From contig CAZWZL010000001.1 in assembly GCA_964638515.1 (NCBI GenBank), positions 124,001 to 188,000 of the forward strand: a stretch of DNA of 64,000 bases. The letters are read 5' to 3'. Under the pieces are notes generated by a model. It worked only from the letters and a program-made list of their open reading frames with translations, was not told where the DNA came from and searched no databases. Origin of the DNA: CAYPGJ01 sp964638515. Lineage in GTDB: Bacteria > Planctomycetota > Phycisphaerae > Phycisphaerales > UBA1924. Numbering within the stretch: the stretch's first letter is position 1; every line of letters begins with the position of its first letter. This document shows positions 34,500 to 41,448 of this stretch, in pieces. A program made the position numbers and the translations under genes.

Positions 34500-36358
34500 C
34501 GTCGGCACGATCAGCCCGGGATTCTGAGTTGGGGGGAGGGGTGCGGCTGTTTCGATTGTTTGCGTTTCTTTCGGTGGGGTCCGTGGCGGCGATTCTGGTG
34601 CTGGTGGGCTTCGGGCTGCGCGAGGTGCTGATGCGCGACACGGCCGCGACGTCGCGCGCGGAGGCGGAGCGGATCACTCGTGTGATGCGCGAGCAGGGGC
34701 GCAGGTCGGGCGCGTTGGAGTACGTGCTGGTGGATCGGCTGGCGCCGCTGACGAGCGAGCAGGAGAAGGACTTCGCGGGGATCCTGCGTCCGTTCATGTC
34801 GGAGTTCGGGGTGGCGCGGGTGCGGATGTTCGATGATGCGCGCGCGCTGGTGTTCACGACAGATCGCACGGCGACGGGGCTCGGCGCGGCGTTTGAAGAG
34901 GAGTTGGACACGTCGCTTCGGGGCACGACGACGTGTGTGGTGGGGAACGCCGCGGAGATGTGGCGGATGGAGGAGTCGCCCTACCAAGCGACACTGGTGA
35001 TGTCATACGTCCCGCTGTGGAACACCAGGGGCCAGGTGGTGGGGAGCCTTGAGATCTGCAAGGACGTGACGTTGCAGGTGGCCTCGGCGAACCGGGTGTT
35101 GACGCAGGGGATGGCGGTGTTGGCGGCGGTCTTGCTGCTGGTGTTCGGCGGGCTGACGGTGGTGATGCGTCGTGCGCAGCGGGAGATCGCGCGGCATGCC
35201 GGGGCTTTGGCTGAAGCGACGGCGCGCGAGCGCGAGCGGGCGGTGATGGAGGAATCGCGGGAGCGGCTGCGTTCGGCGGAGCGGTTGGCGTCGATCGGCG
35301 CGCTGGCGGCGGGTGTGGGGCACGATCTCAACAACCTGTTGTTGCCGATGCGGGGCGCGTTGCGGAGTCTGCGCGCGGCGGTGCTTTCGGGCGAGGGCGC
35401 GAAGTCTGCGGAGGCGCTCGGAGAATCGGTGGAGTACTTGCGTCAGTTGGGGGACAACCTGCGGTTGCTTGCGGCGGATCCTTCGGAGGGTGAATCCAAG
35501 GAGTTGGGCGTGGTGCGGCCAGGGGCTTGGTGGGGGCAGGTGGGTGGTTTGCTGTCTCGGGCCGCGAGGCCGCCGGCGCGAGTGGTGGCGGACATATCGG
35601 ACGGGTTGCCGGGCGTTCGTGCGGCGCCGGGGCGATTGACACAGGCGATGCTGAATCTGATCGCGAACGCATCAGACGCGTTGCAGGAGGCGGAGCCGCC
35701 GCCGGCCGAAGCGATCGTGCGGGTGTCGGCGCGGGAGGGCGTGCTCGGGGATGGTCGGCGGGCCGTGGTGTTCTGCGTGGTGGACAACGGATCGGGGATG
35801 ACGGAAGAGGTTTCGCGTCACGCGTTCGATCCGTTCTTCACGACCAAGCCACGGAGTGTGTCGACGGGGCTTGGGCTGGCGCTGGTCAAGGGGGTGGCGA
35901 CATCATCGGGTGGCGAGGTGACGATCGATTCGGCGCCGGGTCGCGGGACGAGTGTTTGTCTGACGTTGCCGATCGCGGAGGAGCAGGTGGAGTGGCGGGA
36001 TCGTGCGGCGGCGGCGCGTGATCGGGGCGTGGTGGTGGCGGTGTCGTTGTCGGACCATCGGGCCGCGGCCTATGCCGGGGCGATGCTGGCCGGAGCGGGG
36101 TTTGACGTGGTGAGCGCGCCGGATGGCGAGCCGGGGGATGCCGGGGTTTGGCTGACGGACGCGACGGCGTCGGCGTTGGAACGGGCGCGGCGGTTTGTGG
36201 TGGAAGGTGGGGAGGCGCGGCGGGTGCTGGTGTGTGGGGAAGCGGGGGCGGAGTGGGAGGCGATCGGGGCCGCACGTGTGGGCGGAGTAGTGGATTCCGA
36301 GAGGCTGGGCGCCGCGCTGCAGGGCGTGGGTCGGGCGAAGGAGGCGAAAGCGACATGA
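34496..36358 (+). CDS. Membrane sensor histidine kinase with degenerate C-terminal receiver
   Basis: A 620-residue kinase. Membrane helices at 18-41 and about 204-224 bracket an extracytoplasmic sensor of about 160 residues. The dimerisation helix carries the phospho-acceptor H276 in GHDLNNLL. The ATPase domain has the N box NLIANASDAL (387-396), G1 DNGSG (430-434) and the TGLGLALV lid. Residues 511-612 look like a receiver but lack the paired acidic residues and the lysine, so this part is probably not phosphorylated. The ATG overlaps the peptidase stop, and the stop overlaps the response regulator start. The stimulus is unknown; peptides trimmed by the peptidase are a possibility. Confidence 0.9.
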   Translation: MTSARSARDSELGGGVRLFRLFAFLSVGSVAAILVLVGFGLREVLMRDTAATSRAEAERITRVMREQGRRSGALEYVLVDRLAPLTSEQEKDFAGILRPFMSEFGVARVRMFDDARALVFTTDRTATGLGAAFEEELDTSLRGTTTCVVGNAAEMWRMEESPYQATLVMSYVPLWNTRGQVVGSLEICKDVTLQVASANRVLTQGMAVLAAVLLLVFGGLTVVMRRAQREIARHAGALAEATARERERAVMEESRERLRSAERLASIGALAAGVGHDLNNLLLPMRGALRSLRAAVLSGEGAKSAEALGESVEYLRQLGDNLRLLAADPSEGESKELGVVRPGAWWGQVGGLLSRAARPPARVVADISDGLPGVRAAPGRLTQAMLNLIANASDALQEAEPPPAEAIVRVSAREGVLGDGRRAVVFCVVDNGSGMTEEVSRHAFDPFFTTKPRSVSTGLGLALVKGVATSSGGEVTIDSAPGRGTSVCLTLPIAEEQVEWRDRAAAARDRGVVVAVSLSDHRAAAYAGAMLAGAGFDVVSAPDGEPGDAGVWLTDATASALERARRFVVEGGEARRVLVCGEAGAEWEAIGAARVGGVVDSERLGAALQGVGRAKEAKAT

Positions 36359-37089
36359 TGATGCAGCGATCGATGGAATCGTTGAAGGGCGCGAGTGGCG
36401 GCGCGGGGTCTTCGTCGGCGCAACGCATTCGGATTTTGTGCGTGGATGATCATGCTGTTGTGGCGAAGGGGTTGCGTGCGGCGTTCGAGACGGAGGGCGA
36501 CCTGGAGATCGTGGGCTGGCGGCCGAGCGCGGAGGGGTTGCTCACGGCGGTGGACGAGCACGCGCCGGACGTGGTGATCATGGACGTGGACATGCCGGGG
36601 CCTGTGGCGTTCGACGCGATCGAGGAGTTGGCGAGATTGCGGCCGGCGCCTCGCGGGCCGAGATGCTTGGTGCTGAGCGCGTTCACGCGGGACACGTACA
36701 TCGACGCGGCGATCTCGGCCGGGGCCTGGGGATATCTGTCGAAGAACGATGAGTTGGAGGCGATCTTCGAGGGGGTTCGGCGGGCGCACCGGGGCGCGTT
36801 CGCGTTCTCGCCGGCGGCGCTGGAGCGGTGCGAGGTGGTGGGGGGGAGATTGCGGTTGAAGGTGAAGGAGGAGGCGGGGGCGTCGAGGCTGAACGCGCTG
36901 ACGGATCAGGAGATGCAGGTGCTGCGGCTGATCGCGCGGGGGGCGTCGACGAAGGAGGTGGCTGGGGCGATTTATCGATCGGAGAAGCGGGTGGAGGCGA
37001 TCCGGACGAGCATCATGAAGAAGCTCGGGTGTCACGATCGTGTGGAGTTGGCGCGGTATGCGATCCGGGAGGGGATCGTGGAGCCGTGA
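36355..37089 (+). CDS. LuxR/NarL-family response regulator
   Basis: A 244-residue regulator. The receiver spans about 25-140, with the acidic pair DD at 31-32, phospho-acceptor D77 in VVIMDVDMP, S108 and K130. The LuxR-type HTH lies at 180-240 (LTDQEMQVLRLIARGASTKEV). It starts with ATG overlapping the kinase stop (ATGA), so kinase and regulator form a cognate pair. The first 22 residues are a Ser/Gly-rich extension. The regulated promoters cannot be read here. Confidence 0.93.
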   Translation: MMMQRSMESLKGASGGAGSSSAQRIRILCVDDHAVVAKGLRAAFETEGDLEIVGWRPSAEGLLTAVDEHAPDVVIMDVDMPGPVAFDAIEELARLRPAPRGPRCLVLSAFTRDTYIDAAISAGAWGYLSKNDELEAIFEGVRRAHRGAFAFSPAALERCEVVGGRLRLKVKEEAGASRLNALTDQEMQVLRLIARGASTKEVAGAIYRSEKRVEAIRTSIMKKLGCHDRVELARYAIREGIVEP

Positions 37090-37101
37090 GGCGGTGAGCG
37101 G

Positions 37102-37923
37102 CTATCTCTTGGGCTGATTGGTGGCGGGGTCGCGGCCTCGGAGTGTGCGGGTCATGTCTCGGAGGAAGAGGGCTGAGGAAGCGCGTTCGTTGGGGGAGGA
37201 GTACTGGGCGAAATCGGCCTGGACCATGCGCATGAAGTTGGAGGCGCGGTCGGCGGTGAGTCGGCGGTCGGTCTGTCGGCCTCGTTCGGCGTCGCGCTTG
37301 GCCTGATCGCGCATCTCGGAGAGTCGCTCGGCGTCGGAGAGGTTTCGTTCTTCGCCGGTGAGTTGTTCCATGAGCCTGGACCATTCGACGGCGGTGGATT
37401 CGAGGAAGGCTTCTTTTTGATTTTCGGGGATGCTGGTGTACTGCTTGCCGTAATCGGCCATGAGGTCGGCCCCGAGGGTTCGGGCGTTGGCTTCGAGTTG
37501 CTCGCGGGCTTCGCCCCTGATGCCTGCAGCGAATGCGGCGACGAGTGCGGAGTCGCCGGCGTTCATGCCCTGCATGCGTTTGGCGAGCGAGAGGACGAGC
37601 TCGAGTCGTTCCTTGACGGGGAGCTTGTTGAAGTCGGCGTCGAGGAGGGCGAAGGAGAGGATTTTGGGGAGGCGTGCGCGCTGCGCGTCGGGGACGGAGA
37701 TGGGGCGGAGGGCGGAGTATGCGATGGAGGCGCCGCCGATGAGGCCGAGGGATGCGAGGGTGATGCCGAGGGTTCGAGTGGCCTTGGGGGAGAGCTCGGG
37801 CGCGCGGAGCTTGAGGCGGAGGCGGATCGGTGATCGGCGCGGCTGGGCGGGGGCGTGCAGCGCGGGGTCGTCGAGGAGGGACGGGAGGGGATCGAAGCGG
37901 GGCTTGTCGGAGGGAGTGGTCAT
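37102..37923 (-). CDS. Hypothetical membrane-anchored helical protein
   Basis: A 273-residue protein without a recognised domain. A basic, Pro-rich N-terminus (1-50) precedes one membrane helix (about 55-78, TLGITLASLGLIGGASIAYSA). The rest is a helical, charged region with alternating Glu/Arg/Asp residues and is probably exported or periplasmic. The ATG at 37923 overlaps the stop of the prepilin gene upstream (ATGA), which suggests a partner role in the same secretion or pilus complex, though this is inference. Confidence 0.7.
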   Translation of the reverse strand: MTTPSDKPRFDPLPSLLDDPALHAPAQPRRSPIRLRLKLRAPELSPKATRTLGITLASLGLIGGASIAYSALRPISVPDAQRARLPKILSFALLDADFNKLPVKERLELVLSLAKRMQGMNAGDSALVAAFAAGIRGEAREQLEANARTLGADLMADYGKQYTSIPENQKEAFLESTAVEWSRLMEQLTGEERNLSDAERLSEMRDQAKRDAERGRQTDRRLTADRASNFMRMVQADFAQYSSPNERASSALFLRDMTRTLRGRDPATNQPKR

Positions 37924-38534
37924 GGGTGGTCTCCGGGTTGAGGCGCGGAGGGGGTGGAGTCGGCGGGGTCGAGGCTCATCCAATCGGCGTGCCAGTCGCC
38001 GAAGTAGACGGCGTTTTGTTGAAAGGCGCCGCTGGTTCGGTGTCGGGGGGCGGAGTCGGCGAAGACGGGGAAGTTGGGGTTGTCGCGGTAGAAAATGGAG
38101 ACGCTTCGCTCGGGCGCTCGGTCATCCCGGAAAACTTCGCGGGCGAGCATGAGGACGCCGGCCCAATACTCGAAGGAGTTGTGGTAGCCGGCGGGGTTTT
38201 CAAGTTCGGGCGGGACGTTCTGATCCGCCGGGCAGAGGAAGATCTCGAGGTTCTCGGCGATGGGGCCGAAGACGCTGAGGATGGAGTCTGCCGGGCGGGC
38301 GCCGGGAGGGATGCGGGAATCGTCGAGGGGGAGGGCGCGGGGGAGGGTCTGCTCGTGGAGGTCGAGGTAGGACTGGGTGGTGAGGCCGATGGAGCGGAGA
38401 TTGGCCAGGCACCTGGTGCGCGAGGCCGCGGCTCGGGCGGAGGAGAGGGCCGGGAGGGTGATGGAGATAAGGATGGCGATGACGCCGACGACGACGAGGA
38501 GTTCGATGAGTGTGAAGGCCCGGCGGGGGATCAT
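37920..38534 (-). CDS. Prepilin/pseudopilin-like protein with N-terminal methylation motif
   Basis: A 204-residue protein beginning MIPRRAFTLIELLVVVGV. That is a type IV prepilin leader with cleavage before Phe at AFTLIE and Glu at position +5, followed by the long hydrophobic helix. The body has ARTRCLANL-like and GDWHADW segments common in planctomycete DUF1559-like prepilins, although it is shorter than many. These proteins need a prepilin peptidase and a type II or IV assembly ATPase, neither of which is in the window. An earlier start in the same frame lies over the divergent neighbour and lacks the motif position. Confidence 0.9.
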   Translation of the reverse strand: MIPRRAFTLIELLVVVGVIAILISITLPALSSARAAASRTRCLANLRSIGLTTQSYLDLHEQTLPRALPLDDSRIPPGARPADSILSVFGPIAENLEIFLCPADQNVPPELENPAGYHNSFEYWAGVLMLAREVFRDDRAPERSVSIFYRDNPNFPVFADSAPRHRTSGAFQQNAVYFGDWHADWMSLDPADSTPSAPQPGDHP

Positions 38535-38603
38535 GGCAGAGTGTATTCGCGGAGAACGGGGGGTCGTTTGCGAAAGTCGCGGGAAGGGGCGGATACTCTG
38601 GGC

Positions 38604-39761
38604 ATGGCGATGGCCGAGCAGGGCAGGCGAATGGAGTGGTCTCGGCTGTCGTCGGCGGAGCGTGCCGGGCTGGCGGAGGAGGCGGGGCGCGCGCTCGCGG
38701 GCGGCGGGCTGGTGGTGATGCCGACGGAGACGGTGTACGGGGTGGCGGCGTCGGTGGCTTCGCGTGACGCGTTGGCTCGGCTGTGGCGAGCGACGGGGCG
38801 GGCGGAGGGATCGCCTGTGGCGTGGCATGCGCTGGAGGCGGAGCCGGTGCTTGGGGAGGCGGGGGAGGTCTCAGACGCGTGGCGGTTCATTGCGAGGCGG
38901 TTGACGCCGGGGCCGGTGACGCTGCAGATACCGGTGCGGGATTCGGAGCTGGCGGGGCTTTCGCGGTCGATCGGAGTTGAGGCCGGGGCGATGGTGTCGG
39001 ACGGTGAGCTGCTGCTTCGCGTGCCGAGCGATGAGGTGGCGCGCGCGGTGCTGGACGAGGCGCGGGCGGTGGTCGGGGCGGTGTCGGCGTCCCGGGGCGC
39101 GATGCCGACGCGTGTGCCGGATCGCGGGTGGGCGGGTGACGAGCGGATCGACGTGACGATCGACGCGGGGCCCACGAGATGGAAGGGGGCTTCGACGGGA
39201 GTGCGCCTGGTGCGCGGCGGTGGATACGAGGTGGTGCGCGAGGGAGCGCTGCGTGCGCGGGACGTGGAGCGGGTGTTGCGGCCGACGATTCTGTTCGTGT
39301 GCTCGGGGAACACGTGCCGCAGTCCGATGGCGGAGGCGATGGCGAACGCGGAGATCGGGCGGTTGTTCGAGGGGCTGCGTCGTGCCGGGCTGGAGGGGCC
39401 GGTGGCGCGCTCGGCGGGCGTGTGGACGGGCGGGGGCGCGCCGGCCACCCAGGAGGGAGTGGAATCGCTGCGTCGGATGGGAGTGACGGCGGCGCGGCAC
39501 TCTTCGCGGGGCTTGACGCGGGAAATGGTGTTGGATGCGGCGGCGATCTTTGGAATGACGGCCGCGCACGTGGAGGCGATCGTGTCGCTCGCGCCGGAGG
39601 CGGCGGGGCGGGCCTCGATGCTGGATCCGGGCGGATCGGACGTGCCGGACCCTGTGGGAGGGGGCCAGGCCATCTACGATGAGGCGGCCCGGCGGATCGG
39701 CGAGCACGTGCGGCATCGTGTGGCGGCGTTGGCCCGGGCGTGGATCGGAGCGACGACATGA
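38604..39761 (+). CDS. Fusion of Sua5/YrdC-like domain and low-molecular-weight (arginine-type) phosphatase
   Basis: A 385-residue two-domain protein. Residues 15-210 resemble the YrdC/Sua5 threonylcarbamoyl-AMP synthase fold, with MPTETVYG at 39-46. The catalytic KxR...SxN tetrad is altered: the Lys is T64, R66 remains, S161 remains and the Asn is S163. Residues 228-385 form a low-molecular-weight phosphatase. The loop VCSGNTCRS has C233 and R239, and Thr237 sits where YwlE arginine phosphatases carry their specificity Thr; the acid is D349 in DVPDPVGGG. A TACTCT box ends four bases before this ATG; ATG 38610 is an alternative. The stop overlaps rpiB (ATGA). Confidence 0.9.
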   Translation: MAMAEQGRRMEWSRLSSAERAGLAEEAGRALAGGGLVVMPTETVYGVAASVASRDALARLWRATGRAEGSPVAWHALEAEPVLGEAGEVSDAWRFIARRLTPGPVTLQIPVRDSELAGLSRSIGVEAGAMVSDGELLLRVPSDEVARAVLDEARAVVGAVSASRGAMPTRVPDRGWAGDERIDVTIDAGPTRWKGASTGVRLVRGGGYEVVREGALRARDVERVLRPTILFVCSGNTCRSPMAEAMANAEIGRLFEGLRRAGLEGPVARSAGVWTGGGAPATQEGVESLRRMGVTAARHSSRGLTREMVLDAAAIFGMTAAHVEAIVSLAPEAAGRASMLDPGGSDVPDPVGGGQAIYDEAARRIGEHVRHRVAALARAWIGATT

Positions 39762-40222
39762 GGCTTGCGCTCGGCGGAGACCACCGGGGCTATGACGCGC
39801 TTCACCGGCTGGCGGATCATCTGCGCGCGGCGCGGCACGAGGTGGTGGTGCTGGGGCCGAGCACGAAGGAGTCGTGCGATTACCCGGACGCGGCGTACGC
39901 GGTCGCTCGGGCGGTGTCGCAGGGCCAGGCGGACATGGGGGTGCTGTTCGACGGAACGGGGATCGGCTCGTGCATTTCGGCGAACAAGGTGAAGGGGATT
40001 CGGGCGGCGCTGGTGCATGACGAGATCACGGCGGAGATGTCTCGATCGCACAACGATGCGAACGTGATTTGCCTGTCGGCGGACCTGCTCGGGATGCGGC
40101 TGATCACGCAGATCGTCGACACGTGCCTGAAGACGCCATTTGCGGACAACCGGCACAGCAAGCGGGTGAAGAAGATCGCGGCGATCGAGGAGGGGAGGGA
40201 CCCGGGGGAATTGGGGGGGTGA
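39758..40222 (+). CDS. rpiB: Ribose 5-phosphate isomerase B-like protein
   Basis: A 154-residue member of the RpiB/LacAB family, interconverting ribose 5-phosphate and ribulose 5-phosphate. GGDHRGY at 6-12 and SHNDANVICL (H98) match the family. The loop normally CGTGIGxS, where Cys66 is the base in E. coli RpiB, reads FDGTGIGSC here, so Asp65 replaces the Cys. The start overlaps the Sua5/phosphatase fusion (ATGA); an upstream ATG at 39740 is less likely. It supplies pentose phosphates together with transketolase, or acts on another sugar phosphate. Confidence 0.9.
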   Translation: MRLALGGDHRGYDALHRLADHLRAARHEVVVLGPSTKESCDYPDAAYAVARAVSQGQADMGVLFDGTGIGSCISANKVKGIRAALVHDEITAEMSRSHNDANVICLSADLLGMRLITQIVDTCLKTPFADNRHSKRVKKIAAIEEGRDPGELGG

Positions 40223-40365
40223 GGGTTCGATGGAACCGCGAAGCTGACGGGGCGTTTCACGAGGACGCGGGTTTCCCGCCGGCTTCGAAGGACCGATGAT
40301 CGGCTGTGGGCCCGAGCGTGCGGGTCTGGATGACGATCGGCTGTAACTCTGACAGAATGCGACCC

Positions 40366-41439
40366 ATGCGAACGACCGAGAAGCTGCGTGAGTTGGTGCG
40401 AGCCCTGTGCGTGACGGCTCTGAGCGCGACGCTGTTGGCGGGCGGCGCGCGGGCGAGGCAGGGGGAGATCGTGGTGTACTCGAGCGCGCACCCGGCGGTG
40501 ACAGACCTGCTGGTCGGGGCGTTCACCGACAAGACGGGGGTGCAAGTCCGGGTGGAGCGTGGCGAGAACGGCATCGGGAAAGACTGGCTGTTCGACACGC
40601 TCACGAAGGGCGCGGTGGGGGCGGATGCGGTGCTGGCGTGTGACGCGGTGCAGGCGGCGCGGCTCGCGAACGCCGGTGTGCTGGACGGGGTGGAGATCGA
40701 GGGCTCGGGCGTGCCGTCTTCGCATCGGGATGCGCAGGGGCGTTGGTATGGGTTCGGCGCACGGGCGCGCGTGCTGGCGTTTCAGGGGCAGACGGCGCCG
40801 ACGTATCCGCACCGGGACGGGGATGACCGTACGTTCACGAAGATGCGGGAGCTGTGGCATCCGAACATGTCCAAGAGCATGTTTGTCATGGCGCACCCGG
40901 AGGGAAGCTCGGCGGGATCACACCTGGCCGTGTTGTGGACGCTGTGGGAAAGGGGCGAGGCGCGTCGCTGGGATTTCCAGATGCATCGGCAGAAGATGCG
41001 GCTGGTCGGGACGGATGATGACGTCGTGAGCGCGCTGGCCAACGGCGAGGCGTTTGCCGGGATGGCGGACGCGGACGGCGTGTGGCGCGCGCGCGGGCAG
41101 GGCAAGGACGTGGGGATGGTCCCGCTGATCCACGACAGGCACACGATTCAGGACGAGGTCGAGAAGGAGTTCGGTGCGGTGATGCTGCCGCACGCCGTTG
41201 GCGTGGCGCGAGGCGCGCGGAACGCGGAGGGCGCGCGGGCGTTCGCGGCGTTCGTCGCGTCGGGGGAGGCGGCGCGTCTGCTGGCCACATCGCCGTCGCG
41301 CCTGGCGCCGGTGATTCCGGAGGTGTCGCGGGAGTTTCCGGAACTCACGCCGGCGAACGCGCAGAGCATCGACTTTGCCGAGGCCGCGCGGGTGTACGAG
41401 GAAGCGATGTCGACTTTTCGCGAGGCGTTGCCGGGGTGA
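40366..41439 (+). CDS. Exported solute-binding protein (iron/phosphonate-type ABC binder)
   Basis: A 357-residue exported protein. The signal peptide is MRTTEKL, then a hydrophobic stretch ending GGARARQG. It is followed by the periplasmic binding fold starting IVVYSSAHPAVTDLL, which is close to FbpA/AfuA-type Fe(III)-binding proteins. The Tyr pair that binds iron in classical FbpA is not obvious, so the ligand is uncertain. No permease or ATPase gene is adjacent, making it an orphan here. ATG codons at 40357 and 40366 are both possible; a CAGAAT sequence ends seven bases before the second. It is convergent with the TPR gene. Confidence 0.8.
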   Translation: MRTTEKLRELVRALCVTALSATLLAGGARARQGEIVVYSSAHPAVTDLLVGAFTDKTGVQVRVERGENGIGKDWLFDTLTKGAVGADAVLACDAVQAARLANAGVLDGVEIEGSGVPSSHRDAQGRWYGFGARARVLAFQGQTAPTYPHRDGDDRTFTKMRELWHPNMSKSMFVMAHPEGSSAGSHLAVLWTLWERGEARRWDFQMHRQKMRLVGTDDDVVSALANGEAFAGMADADGVWRARGQGKDVGMVPLIHDRHTIQDEVEKEFGAVMLPHAVGVARGARNAEGARAFAAFVASGEAARLLATSPSRLAPVIPEVSREFPELTPANAQSIDFAEAARVYEEAMSTFREALPG

Positions 41440-41448
41440 GGGTCGGCC

